Assembly: GCF_014192915.1 (NCBI RefSeq)
Contig: NZ_JACHYN010000010.1
Coordinates: 180,324 to 244,323 of the forward strand
Direction: 5' to 3'
DNA from: Azospirillum sp. OGB3
Lineage (GTDB): Bacteria; Pseudomonadota; Alphaproteobacteria; Azospirillales; Azospirillaceae
DNA length: 64,000 nt
Within the stretch, counting starts at the first letter, position 1. Every line of letters begins with the position of its first letter. The notes below the pieces were generated by a model. That model saw only the letters and a program-made list of their open reading frames with translations, did no database searches and was not told the origin of the DNA. The position numbers and the translations under genes were made by a program. This document shows positions 34,693-44,500 of the stretch, piece by piece.

Positions 34693-35358
34693 CTAGCGGT
34701 CCGTGAGCCGGTCGCGGGCTTCCCCCGCGATGGCCGCGAAGACCCGGCGGTCGCCGGGCAGCAGCGCGTCAGCGGTTAGGCGGCGGTGCGGCTCGAATCG
34801 CAAGCCCGCCCGGTGCGCCGCCGCGGCGCTTCCCCAGAAGGCCGGGGGCCGACGGCTCAGGCCCGTCGCATGGCGCGGCTCGCGCAGCCTTACTTCACGC
34901 AGCACATTGGTCAGGTCGAAGTCGATGAGGACCCGCCGCCCGCCAGGGCCGGTCAGGTGAATCCAGGCGTGGAAGGGGAAGGACTCCGTTTGCTGCCGCC
35001 GCTGTGCCGGATCGGGCGGGCGGACATCGGCGGTCGCCGCCGGATAGCCGAGCCAGCGCGCCCGGCCGTGGGCCTCGGAGTTGCGGAACGCCACGCGGCC
35101 CAACGCGACCTCGGCCCGCCCGTGGCCTAGGGACTCCAGAAGCATCGCCCCGGCGAAGGCGTAATACTGGCAGCCTCCCAGCCGGTGGGTGTGCACCAGA
35201 TCGCGGTGCAGCGGATGGGCGGTCACCGCCCCATGCACCGCCTGCCGGATGCGCTCCCGCTCCGGCGGCAGAGCCTCGGCCAACGACGTGCCGGGGACCG
35301 GCGCCATTTCGGCCTCGCCCAGCATCAGGCGCATCCACGCCGACATCGCGAGAAGCAT
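34693..35358 (-). CDS. Hypothetical protein, possible transglutaminase-like fold
   Basis: A 221-residue soluble protein that I do not recognise. Three spaced motifs resemble a Cys-His-Asp triad of transglutaminase-like proteases: LGGCQYYAFAGAMLLESLG near residue 62, FPFHAWIHLTGPGG near residue 130 and VLIDFDLTN shortly after. An Arg/Ala-rich C-terminus follows. The ATG at 35358 has GGAGG at a good distance. It ends 16 bp from the convergent transglycosylase-like gene. The fold suggestion is inference. Confidence 0.6.
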   Translation of the reverse strand: MLLAMSAWMRLMLGEAEMAPVPGTSLAEALPPERERIRQAVHGAVTAHPLHRDLVHTHRLGGCQYYAFAGAMLLESLGHGRAEVALGRVAFRNSEAHGRARWLGYPAATADVRPPDPAQRRQQTESFPFHAWIHLTGPGGRRVLIDFDLTNVLREVRLREPRHATGLSRRPPAFWGSAAAAHRAGLRFEPHRRLTADALLPGDRRVFAAIAGEARDRLTDR

Positions 35359-35457
35359 CGCCGCCTCCGTTCCGCGGTTACCGACCGACTCCTACGAACA
35401 GGCCGGAACCGCGAAAGGTCGCACGGGGCAGGCAGAGCACCTCTTGGGCAGAGCCCC

Positions 35458-36897
35458 TTACGGCAGCATCTTGCCGGGGTTCAGCAGGCCCTTGGGGTCG
35501 AGCGCCGCCTTCATGGCGCGCAGCAGATCGAACTCGACCGGGCTCTTGATGACCGGCATCTCATCCTTCTTGAAGCGGCCCACGCCATGCTCGGCGGAGA
35601 TTGAGCCGTCCAGGTCGAAGATGACCTCGTTCACGATGTGGCAGATCTCGTCCCAGCGGGCGAGGTAGGCGGCGGTGTCGGCGCCCTCCGGCTGGCTGAG
35701 GTTGAAGTGGATGTTGCCGTCGCCGACATGGCCGAAGGGGGTCGGGCGGATGCCGGGACAGGCCGCGGCCACGGCGGCTTCGGCGCGCTCGATGAACTCG
35801 GCGACGCGCGACACCGGGACCGACACGTCGTTCTTGATCGAGCCGCCCTCGAACTTCTGCGCCTCGACGATGGCCTCGCGGATGAACCAGAGCTGGTTGG
35901 CCTGGGTCTCCGACTGGGCGATGGTGGCGTCGGTGGCCAGCTCCGCCTCGAAGGCCTCGCCCAGCGCCGCCTCGACCGTCTCGCGGAAGGCGTCGGACTG
36001 GGTGCCGGCGGTCAGCTCGGTCAGCACGTACCAGGGCGACGGCTCCGACAGCGGGTCGATGGTGCCGGCGACGTGCTTGAGCGCGAACTCCAGGCAGCGG
36101 CGCGACATCAGCTCGAAGGCGGCCACGGCGTCGCCCGACGCCGCGCGCAGGCGGGCCAGCAGCTCGATGGCGGCGGCGGGGCTGGGCACGGCGATGAAGG
36201 CCGTCTCCGCCTGGCGCGGGCGCGGGTAGAGCTTCAGCACCGCGGCGGTGACGATGCCCAGCGTGCCCTCCGCCCCGATGAACAGGTGCTTCAGGTCGTA
36301 GCCGGTGTTGTTCTTGCGAAGGCTGCGCAGCCCGTTCCAGACGCGCCCGTCGGCCAGCACGACCTCCAGCCCCAGCACGAGGTCGCGCATGTTGCCGTAG
36401 CGCAGCACGTTGATGCCGCCGGCGTTGGTCGAGATCAGCCCGCCGATCTGGCAGGTGCCCTCCGCCCCCAGGCTCATCGGCAGCAGGCGGTCCTTGTCCT
36501 TCGCCGCCTCCTGCGCGGTCTTCAGCACGACGCCGGCCTCCACCGTCATGGTGTAGTTCAGCGTGTCGATGCCGCGGATTTTGTTCATCCGCGACAGGCT
36601 GATGACGATCTCGCGCCCTTCCTCGTAGGGGATGGAGCCGCCGACGAGGCTGGTGTTGCCGCCCTGCGGGACGACCGGGATGCCGGCCTCCGCGCAGATC
36701 GTCACCACCGCCGCGACCTCTTCGGTGCTGGCCGGGCGGACCACCGCCGGGCTGTTGCCCTTGAAGCGCCCGCGCCATTCCGACAGGTAGGGGGCCATGT
36801 CCTCCGGCGCGGTGAGAAGGCCGTTCGGGCCGACGATGGCGCGGATCCGGTCGAGGGCGTCGGCGAGGCCGGCGGAGGCGGGGCTGGCGGAGGTCAT
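35458..36897 (-). CDS. FAD-linked D-2-hydroxyacid dehydrogenase
   Basis: A 479-residue PCMH-FAD protein similar to GlcD and to D-2-hydroxyglutarate/D-lactate dehydrogenases. The FAD loop reads VPQGGNTSLVGGSIPYE, later GGLISTNAGGINVLRYGN. The C-terminal metal-site motifs are PFGHVGDGNIHFN and EHGVGRFKKDEM. The N-terminal region has no transit or signal sequence. It is not in an operon. Likely oxidises D-lactate or D-2-hydroxyglutarate; choosing between them needs more than the sequence. Confidence 0.9.
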   Translation of the reverse strand: MTSASPASAGLADALDRIRAIVGPNGLLTAPEDMAPYLSEWRGRFKGNSPAVVRPASTEEVAAVVTICAEAGIPVVPQGGNTSLVGGSIPYEEGREIVISLSRMNKIRGIDTLNYTMTVEAGVVLKTAQEAAKDKDRLLPMSLGAEGTCQIGGLISTNAGGINVLRYGNMRDLVLGLEVVLADGRVWNGLRSLRKNNTGYDLKHLFIGAEGTLGIVTAAVLKLYPRPRQAETAFIAVPSPAAAIELLARLRAASGDAVAAFELMSRRCLEFALKHVAGTIDPLSEPSPWYVLTELTAGTQSDAFRETVEAALGEAFEAELATDATIAQSETQANQLWFIREAIVEAQKFEGGSIKNDVSVPVSRVAEFIERAEAAVAAACPGIRPTPFGHVGDGNIHFNLSQPEGADTAAYLARWDEICHIVNEVIFDLDGSISAEHGVGRFKKDEMPVIKSPVEFDLLRAMKAALDPKGLLNPGKMLP

Positions 36898-37090
36898 GGG
36901 CGGACGGTCCGGGGATGGTGGCGACGGTGCTGCGAACTGATAGCGCCGAACGCGGCGATTTTCCAGCCGGTCGGGCCTTGCGGATCGCGCGTATGCGGCG
37001 GATCACGCCCGGTCGGTGATTGATCGTGCCCGCCTGTCATGGCAATCATTGCGGGAGAGCCGCGAAAGACGGCCCGATTTTGCGGGAAGA

Positions 37091-38083
37091 ATGATGGGCT
37101 TGAATCGTCTTATGGTTATAAAGCGGTTCGTCGCGGCGGGGCGGCGCCCCTGGCGTCACGCCATGCTCGGCGTGGCCCTTCTGGTCGGGGCCTGCAACGC
37201 CACCGCCGGGTCCGGGATCGGCCGGAACGACTCCGAGGCGGCCCACTGGTACCGGCAGGCCGCCGAGGACGGCGTTCCTGAAGCGATGGTGGACTATGCG
37301 GGCATGCTGGCCGCCGGGCGCGGCGTCGCCAAGGACGAGGCGGAGGCGGTTCGCTGGCTGCGCAAGGCCTCGGCGCTCGACTCCGTGCGTGCCATGGTGG
37401 AGTTGGGGGTGATGCTCGCCGACGGGCGGGAGGCCGCCAAGGACGACGTGGAAGCCGTCCGGCTGTTCCGGATGGCGGCCGATCAGGGCAACCCCCTGGC
37501 CATGAGGAACGTCGGCATCGCCTACGGCTTCGGGCGCGGCGTCGCCAAGGACGATGCCGAGGCCGCCCGCTGGTACCGGCGGGCCGCCGACCTGGGCGAT
37601 ACGGGGTCCCTGTTCAACCTCGGGGTGTCGTACGAACGCGGTCGCGGGGTGGCCGAGGACAAGGCGACGGCGGCGGAGCTTTACCGGAAGGCCGCCGATG
37701 CCGGGCATGCCCAGGCGGCCAACAATCTGGGCGTTCTGTACGCGGAGGGGACCGGCGTGCCCCAAAGCTGGCCCGACGCGGCGAAGTGGGTCCGGCGCGG
37801 AGCGGAGCGGGGGGCGCTGACCGCGCAGGTGAACCTGGCGACCTACCTGATCGACGGCAGAGGCGTCGAAAAGGACGAGGTCCAGGCTGTGCAATGGCTG
37901 CGCATGGCGGCCGACCGTGACGACCCGCGGGCGCAACGCATGTTGGGGCGCATGATGATGGACGGACGGGGAACCGAACGGAATCCGGCGGAGGCCCGCA
38001 ACCTGCTGCTCAAGGCGGCGGCGCAGGGCGATGCCGCGGCCAAGCGGTATCTCGGGCAATTGTATGACACCAACCTTCGATAG
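37091..38083 (+). CDS. Sel1-repeat lipoprotein (first of a pair)
   Basis: A 330-residue protein with a lipoprotein-type leader (LLVGAC lipobox), then seven or eight Sel1 repeats of the form VAKDDAEAARWYRRAADLG. It lies directly before a related gene with which it shares the order leader, acidic spacer and repeats. The start could be ATG 37091 or 37112. It has no SH3 domain, unlike the protein at 28838. Sel1 lipoproteins are thought to act as protein-interaction scaffolds in the envelope. Confidence 0.82.
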   Translation: MMGLNRLMVIKRFVAAGRRPWRHAMLGVALLVGACNATAGSGIGRNDSEAAHWYRQAAEDGVPEAMVDYAGMLAAGRGVAKDEAEAVRWLRKASALDSVRAMVELGVMLADGREAAKDDVEAVRLFRMAADQGNPLAMRNVGIAYGFGRGVAKDDAEAARWYRRAADLGDTGSLFNLGVSYERGRGVAEDKATAAELYRKAADAGHAQAANNLGVLYAEGTGVPQSWPDAAKWVRRGAERGALTAQVNLATYLIDGRGVEKDEVQAVQWLRMAADRDDPRAQRMLGRMMMDGRGTERNPAEARNLLLKAAAQGDAAAKRYLGQLYDTNLR

Positions 38084-39143
38084 GACTCACGCCGTGCCGC
38101 GCGTTCATTCGTTTCGGGAGATCGGAGCGCGGGGTCTCCGCGTGCTTCTGGCCGGGGGCGCATTGTGTCTCGCCGCCTGCGCCGCGACCGGGGAAAAAGG
38201 CGGCGGGGTGTCGGGGGGACCCGGACGCACGGGAACCGCGATCGCCAAGAACGACGTCGAGGCCGCCGATTGGTACCGGCAGGCCGCCGAGGACGGCGTT
38301 CCGGATGCCATGGTGGACTATGCGTACATGCTCCTCTTTGGCCGGGGCGTGGAGGGAAACGAGGCCGCCGCCGCCGCCTGGCTGCGCGAGGCGGTCGATC
38401 GTGGGTCGGCGCGCGCCATGGCGGTTCTGGGAGTCCTGTATCTGGAGGGGCGCGGCGTTCCCGAAGACAAGGCCGAGGGGGTACGGCTGACCCGGCTGGC
38501 CGCCGAGAAGGGCGACCCGTTGGGAACGAGGAACCTGGGCGTTCTCCATGAAAACGGTTTGTTCGCCGGCAGAAGGACTTACCACGCCAAGGATGGCGCG
38601 GAGGCCCTGCGCCTGTATCGGCGCATCGCCGACATGGGCGACAAGGTGGCGCAAGCCTTTCTCGCGAACATGCTGCTGCGCGGACAGGGCGGCGTCAAGG
38701 ACGTGGAGCAGGGTCTGGTCTGGTTGCGCAAATCCGCCGACCAGGGGTACGGCCCGGCCCAGTCCGCCCTTGGTTTCCAGTACGAGAAAGGCGAGGTCGT
38801 CCCGCCGAGTCTCGAAGAGGCGGCGCGATGGTATCGGCGCTCGGCGGAGAGTGGCTATGCGCGGGGGCAGGTCCGGTGGGCCCTGGCCCTGGCCGCCGGC
38901 AAGGGGGTCGGCAGGAACGACGAGGAAGCCGTCCGCTGGCTCCGTCTGGCCGCCGGGCAGAACGACGCCTGGGGGCAGACGGAACTGGCGTCGATGATCA
39001 TGGAAGGGCGGGGGACGGCCTGCGACCTCGCGGAAGCCGACGCGCTCGCCGAGAAGGCGGCGCGGCAGGCTTACGGCGAAGCGAAGCTGCTGCTGGGCCG
39101 CCTGCGCGACCGGAAACATCCGCCGGCCTGCCCCGCCTCCTGA
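38064..39143 (+). CDS. Sel1-repeat lipoprotein (second of a pair)
   Basis: A Sel1 protein of about 359 residues with a lipobox (LCLAAC) and an initial ATGEKGG spacer. It shares the segment DWYRQAAEDGVPDAMVDYAY with the preceding protein, so the two are tandem duplicates that have diverged. The ATG at 38064 overlaps the upstream gene by 20 bp; a GTG at 38094 with AGGA upstream is an alternative and would shorten the leader by 10 residues. The pair is probably cotranscribed. Confidence 0.8.
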   Translation: MTPTFDRTHAVPRVHSFREIGARGLRVLLAGGALCLAACAATGEKGGGVSGGPGRTGTAIAKNDVEAADWYRQAAEDGVPDAMVDYAYMLLFGRGVEGNEAAAAAWLREAVDRGSARAMAVLGVLYLEGRGVPEDKAEGVRLTRLAAEKGDPLGTRNLGVLHENGLFAGRRTYHAKDGAEALRLYRRIADMGDKVAQAFLANMLLRGQGGVKDVEQGLVWLRKSADQGYGPAQSALGFQYEKGEVVPPSLEEAARWYRRSAESGYARGQVRWALALAAGKGVGRNDEEAVRWLRLAAGQNDAWGQTELASMIMEGRGTACDLAEADALAEKAARQAYGEAKLLLGRLRDRKHPPACPAS

Positions 39144-39167
39144 CGACCCCCACCGTCCGGCCCGCCG

Positions 39168-40139
39168 TCACCCCCGCGGGGCCGCCGCGCGCCGCAGCCG
39201 GTCGTTGATGGCCACGCCCAGCCCCTCGTCGGGGATCGGCATCACCGCGATGGCGCGGGCACCCTCCTGGTCGAGCGCGCGGAGATGGGCGAACAGGTTT
39301 GCCGCCGCCTCGTTCAAATCGCCCTGAAGGCTCAGGTTCAGGCGGGCCTTGCCGCCGCGGATGAAGCGGTCGGGGCCGAAGGTCAGGAACGCCTCGTCCT
39401 CCTCGGCGCTCGTGGCGTTCAGCCGCACCGGGGCGTTGGGGGCGTAGTGGCTTTCCAGCTGGCCGGGCGATTTCGGGGCGTCCGGGTCGCCCGCGGAGAC
39501 CTGGATGGGGCCGATCAGCCGCTCGATCTCCTCGCGCAGCACCGCGCCGGGGCGCAGCAGCACGGGCGTCTCGCCGGTCAGGTCGAGCACGGTGGATTCC
39601 ACCCCGACCTGGCACTTCCCGCCGGCGACCACCATGCTCACCCGGTCGCCCAGGCTCTCGATGACGTGGTGCGGGGCGGTCGGGCTGACCGCGCCGGAGC
39701 GGTTGGCGCTGGGGGCGGCGATCGGCTTGCCGGCGGCCTTCAGCAGGGCCTGCGCCACCGGATGGGCGGGCACGCGCACCGCCACGCTGTCCAGTCCGGC
39801 GGACACCAGAAGCGACAGCCCGGCCTCGGCCCGGCGGGGCAGGACCAGGGTCAGCGGGCCGGGCCAGAACTGGTGGGCCAGCTCCACCGCGCGCTCGTCG
39901 AGCACGGCGATGGCCTCGGCCGATTCCAGGTCGGGCACATGGGCGATCAGCGGGTTGAACTGCGGGCGGCCCTTGGCGGCGAAGATCGCGGCCACGGCCC
40001 GGTCGTCGGTGGCGTCGCCGCCAAGGCCGTAGACGGTCTCGGTCGGGAAGGCGACCAGGTCGCCGCTGCGCAGGGCCTCGCCAGCGCGGGCGAGGCCGGC
40101 GGGCGTGGCGGGGATGATGTCGGGATGCTTGTCGGTCAC
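39168..40139 (-). CDS. tsaC: L-threonylcarbamoyladenylate synthase (TsaC/Sua5)
   Basis: A 323-residue two-domain Sua5-type enzyme making threonylcarbamoyl-AMP for the t6A37 modification of tRNAs that read ANN codons. The YrdC domain has DLVAFPTETVYGLGGDA and KGRPQFNPLIAH, with SANRSGAVSPT and GVESTVLDL. A C-terminal Sua5 domain ends at the stop. The GTG at 40139 is preferred because it gives the normal family length; a TTG at 40202 would add 21 residues. Confidence 0.93.
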   Translation of the reverse strand: MTDKHPDIIPATPAGLARAGEALRSGDLVAFPTETVYGLGGDATDDRAVAAIFAAKGRPQFNPLIAHVPDLESAEAIAVLDERAVELAHQFWPGPLTLVLPRRAEAGLSLLVSAGLDSVAVRVPAHPVAQALLKAAGKPIAAPSANRSGAVSPTAPHHVIESLGDRVSMVVAGGKCQVGVESTVLDLTGETPVLLRPGAVLREEIERLIGPIQVSAGDPDAPKSPGQLESHYAPNAPVRLNATSAEEDEAFLTFGPDRFIRGGKARLNLSLQGDLNEAAANLFAHLRALDQEGARAIAVMPIPDEGLGVAINDRLRRAAAPRG

Positions 40140-40250
40140 GGGACGATTTGTAAAGCGTCGGGGGATGAAGTCAATTCGCGCGGTTGCGCCGTCTCTGTCC
40201 AAGCCTTATGACGGGTGTGCGCGATAAACAACCAAATGATGGGTGTGGGC

Positions 40251-40898
40251 ATGGCGGGCAAGGTCTTCACCGTGGCTCAGCAGAAGGGCGGGGCCGGAAA
40301 GACCACGCTGGTGGCGCACCTCGCCATTGCCTGGATGCAGCTTGGGCGCTCGGTCGCCACGGTGGACATCGATCCGCAGGGCAGCCTGACCCGCTGGCAG
40401 GCGGTGCGGGCGGAGGCCACGGGCGGGCAGCCCGGCTTCACCCATGTCCAGATCACCGGCTGGCGCACCCAGACCGAGGTCGAGAAGCTGGCCCGCGACC
40501 ACGACATCGTGCTGATCGACAGCCCGCCCCACGCCCAGACGGAGGCGCGCATCGCCGTGCGCGCCGCCAGCCTCGTCATCGCCCCGGTGCAGCCCAGCCC
40601 GATGGACCTGTGGGCGGTGCAGCCGACGCTCGACCTCGCCGCGCAGGAGAAGCGCCGCCTTCTGCTGGTGCTGAACCGCGTGCCGCCGCGCGCCCGCATC
40701 GCCGACGAGCTGATCGCGCGGGTGCGCGAGCTGGTGAACCCGCCGGCGGTGGACATCGCGGAGTCGCAGATCGGCAACCGCACCGCCTACGCCGGGACCC
40801 TGCTGTCCGGCCTGTCGGTGACCGAGGCCGCCCGCAAGACCCAGGCGGCGGCGGAGATGCAGGCGCTGGCCGAGGAGATCCTGCGCCGGGCGGCGTGA
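40251..40898 (+). CDS. ParA-family ATPase
   Basis: A 215-residue MinD/ParA-type ATPase: deviant Walker A QKGGAGKTT, the Walker A' DIDPQGSL, and IVLIDSPPHAQTEAR. It resembles ParA-like proteins without a DNA-binding extension. No ParB gene is next to it. The ATG at 40251 is chosen; earlier starts at 40215 and 40236 are possible. Likely a partition- or localisation-type ATPase of the chromosome, role unknown. Confidence 0.88.
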   Translation: MAGKVFTVAQQKGGAGKTTLVAHLAIAWMQLGRSVATVDIDPQGSLTRWQAVRAEATGGQPGFTHVQITGWRTQTEVEKLARDHDIVLIDSPPHAQTEARIAVRAASLVIAPVQPSPMDLWAVQPTLDLAAQEKRRLLLVLNRVPPRARIADELIARVRELVNPPAVDIAESQIGNRTAYAGTLLSGLSVTEAARKTQAAAEMQALAEEILRRAA

Positions 40899-40952
40899 GG
40901 GGGAATGGCACTCGTGCCGAGTGTAACGCCACGCGCACCCCCCTCACCCTAA

Positions 40953-41035
40953 CCCTCTCCCCGCTTTCGGCGGACCGAAGGTCCGCCTGTCGCGTCAGCG
41001 CAAACGAAGTTTGCGCGAAAGCGGAGGGGAGAGGG
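40953..41035. repeat. Cloverleaf palindromic element between parA-like gene and bcp
   Basis: The outer arms CCCTCTCCCCGCTTTCG and CGAAAGCGG...GAGAGGG pair with a 3-nt bulge. Two inner perfect hairpins are CGGACC-GAA-GGTCCG (40970-40985) and GCGCAAAC-GAA-GTTTGCGC (40998-41016). Both loops are GAA. The element lies between convergent genes and could double as terminator. Confidence 0.85.
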
Positions 41036-41042
41036 GACGCCA

Positions 41043-41528
41043 TTACAGCGCCTGCAACGCCTTCAGCACCGCCGCCACATGGCCGGTGACCTTCACCTTG
41101 CGCCAGACGTTGCGGACGATGCCGTCCTTGTCGATCAGGAAGGTGGCACGCTCCAGGCCCATGTACTTGCGGCCGTACATGCTCTTCTCGACCCAGACGC
41201 CGTAGGCTTCGGCGACGCCGGTCTCCTTGTCGGAGGCCAGCGTGAAGGGCAGTTCGTACTTCGCCTTGAACTTGTCGTGGCTGGCGACGCTGTCCTTGGA
41301 CACGCCGATGATGACGGCGTCGAGCCCGCTGAAGTCCGGAAGCTGGTCGCGGAAGCCGCAGGCCTCCGACGTGCAGCCGGAGGTGTCGTCCTTCGGGTAA
41401 AAGTACAGGATCACCGGCTTGCCCCGCAGGGCGGACAGCGTGACGCTGCCGCCGCCGTCGGTCGGCATGGTGAAGTCCGGGGCCGGGGTGCCGGCCTCAA
41501 TCGGGGCGGCGTTGGTGGCTTCGCTCAT
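41043..41528 (-). CDS. bcp: Thioredoxin-dependent peroxiredoxin (Bcp type)
   Basis: A 161-residue peroxiredoxin reducing peroxides with thioredoxin. The peroxidatic/resolving pair is in DDTSGCTSEACGFRDQ; the spacing C-X4-C marks the atypical 2-Cys Bcp/PrxQ class. It begins at an ATG that overlaps the glnE stop (ATGA), so the two are translationally coupled. Confidence 0.95.
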   Translation of the reverse strand: MSEATNAAPIEAGTPAPDFTMPTDGGGSVTLSALRGKPVILYFYPKDDTSGCTSEACGFRDQLPDFSGLDAVIIGVSKDSVASHDKFKAKYELPFTLASDKETGVAEAYGVWVEKSMYGRKYMGLERATFLIDKDGIVRNVWRKVKVTGHVAAVLKALQAL

Positions 41529-44500
41529 GGGAGTTTGGCTTCTTCGTTGGTCTCTGGGGGAGGCAGCCTTGACGCCGGCTCCTCGACCAGCGCCACGAAA
41601 TGGCGGTGGGCGCGGGCGGCGATGTCGCGGATTCTGCTGTCGAGCGCGGCGAAGTCAACCGCCGGTTCCTCGTCCGGGAAGGCGGCGCGGGACAGACCCT
41701 CCCGCAGCGTCGGCGAGACCTGCCGGGGATCGAGCACCCCGTCGGTGGTCAGCCGCAGGAAGCCCTGCACGCGGCGCCACAGCTTCAGCGTCGCCACCAG
41801 CTCCTCCGCAACCTCCGGTGCCAGCAGCCCGGCCGCGGCGGCGTTGAGCAGGGCGCGGCTGGTGGCGATGGACAGGATCTCCGGATGCGCGTGCCCGTGG
41901 CGGAGCTGGAGATACTGGGCGGTGAACTCGATGTCGATCAGGCCGCCGCGGGCGTATTTGACGTTCCACGGGTTGGTGGTGCCGAACTCCTTGTCGATGC
42001 GGCGGCGCATGTCGGCGACGTCCCACAGCACCTTGGCCGGGTCGCGCGGACCGGTCAGCACGCCGCGGATGGCCGACTCGACCTTGCCGGCCAGTGCCGG
42101 GCCGCCGCCGCCGGAATCGCTGCCGATGACGCGGGCGCGGGTCAGGGCCATGTGCTCCCACGTCCAGGCGTCCTTGGCCTGATAGGCGGTGAAGGCGTCA
42201 ATCGCGGTGGCGAGCGGCCCGGCGTTGCCCGACGGGCGCAGCCGCATGTCCACCTCGTACAGCCGCCCGTCGGCCATCGGGGCGGTGATGGCGTTGGTCA
42301 GGCGCTGCGTCAGCTTGATGTAATACTCGTTGGGGGCCAGCGGCTTGGCCCCGTCCGACTGGCGCGTGCCCGGCGGCACCTCGTAGACCACGATCAGGTC
42401 GATGTCGGAGGTGATGGTGAGCTGCCGGCTGCCCAGCTTGCCCATCGCCACCACCACCCAGGCGCCGCCGGGGATGCGGCCGTGGCGGGCGGCGAACTCC
42501 TCCTCGACGCGGGCGGCCAGCTCCGGCACCACCACATCGGCCAGATCGGCGAGGAAGGGGCCGCAGCGGTCGCCGTCGGTGATGCCGCGCAGGATGTGCG
42601 CCCCGGCGCGGAAGCGCTGGTCGTTGGTCCAGCGCCGCGACAGGGTCAGCACGTCCTCGAAGTTGTGCGCCCCGGCGATGAAGCGCTGGTACTCCGGAGT
42701 CAGCCCCGCCGCGTCCGGCAGCGGGTCGAAGAAGTCGGGCGACAGCACGGCGTCGAGCAGCGACGGGTTGCGCGACAGAGTCTCGGCCAGTTGCGGCGCC
42801 GTGCCCATGATCTCCGCGACCAGGGCGAGCAGCCAGGGGTTGGCGATGAACAGCGAGAACAGCCCGACCCCCGCCGGCAGCCGCTCCAGGAAGCTGTCGA
42901 ACTTCACCAGCGCGTCGTCCGGGGCGGGCGTCTTCGCCAGCTCGTTCAGCATGGCCGGCACCAGCTCGGTCAGCAGCTCCCGCGCCCGGCCCGAGCGGGT
43001 GGAGCGGTAGCGCCCGCGGTGCCAGGTGGAGACCACGGCGATGACCCGGCTGGGGTCGCGGTAGCCCATGCCGGCCAGCGTCTTCACCGTGCCGGGGTCG
43101 TCGTCGGTGCCGGTGAAGACGAGGTTGCCGGGGCCGGACAGCGACGGCGCCTCCTCGAACAGCTCGGCGTAGCGGTCCTCCACCCGGCCGAGCTGGGCGA
43201 GCAGGTCGGTGCGGAAATCCTCCACCCGCCCGTAGCCGAGGAAGGTCGCGAGATGCGCCACCCCCTCGTCGTCCGCCGGGATCTGATGGGTCTGGCGGTC
43301 GTCGGTCATCTGGATGCGGTGCTCGACCCGGCGCAGGAAGCGGTAGGCCTCCTCCAGCTCCTCCACCGCCGCCTCCGGCACGCGGCCGACCGCGCACAGC
43401 GCCTTGTTGGCCAGCAGGGTGGGGGCGATCCGCACGCGGATGTCGCGCCCGCCGAAAATGAGCTGCTGGGTCTGGGCGAAAAACTCGATCTCGCGGATTC
43501 CGCCACGGCCGACCTTGATGTCGTGGCCGTTCACCGTCACTTCACGATGGCCCTTGTGGGCGTTGATCTGACGCTTGATGGAATGGATGTCCTGGATGGC
43601 CGCGAAGTCGAGGTGGCGCCGCCACACGAACGGTTCGAGGAAACGCAGGAAATGCGCCCCCGCTTCCGGATCGCCGGCGATGGGGCGGGCCTTGATCATG
43701 GCCGCGCGCTCCCAGTTCTGCCCGACGCTGCCGTAGTAAATTTCGGCCGCCGAAACGGACACCGCGAGCGGCGTGGCACCGGGATCGGGGCGAAGCCGCA
43801 GATCTGTACGGAAGACGTAGCCGTCCTTGGTCCGTTCATCCATAATGCGGACAAGATCGCGCGCGATACGAATGAACGTGCGGGCGAGGTTGTCCGGCTG
43901 GGGCGTTTGAACGACGGCGTCGTCGTACAGGACGATCAGGTCGATATCGCTGGAATAGTTGAGTTCGCGCGCACCAAGTTTGCCCATGCCAAGCACGATC
44001 AGGCCCGACCCGACCCATGGCCGCTGCGGTTCCGGCAGCGTCAGCGTCCCCGCCTCCGCGGCGCGGCGCAGCAGGTGGTTTGCCGCCATGCGCACCGACG
44101 TCTCGGCGATGTCGGACAGCGCGCCGGTGACGGCCTCCAGCTCCCACGTCCCGGTGATGTCGGCCATCGCGATCAGCAGCGCCGCCCGACGCTTGGCGAC
44201 GCGCAGGGCGGTCATCAGCCGGTCGATGTTGCGCTCCTCCGCGCAGTCCGCCTCCAGCCGGCGCAGCAGCGCCGCGAAGGCGTCGCCGTACCCCTGCGTC
44301 ACCATCGCGCGGACGAAGGGCAGCTCGCGCGTCAGGATCTGGCCCAGATACGGGCTGTTGCCGCACACCGCGTCGATCAGCGCCCGGCCCTCGGCCGAAT
44401 CGGCGTACGCCTCGGCCCAGGCGCGCAAGGCGTCGCCGCCGCCGGTGCTGTCGCCGTCGTCGTCTGCGGCGTTCGCCGCCTCGGCGCGCCAGCGCTCCAG

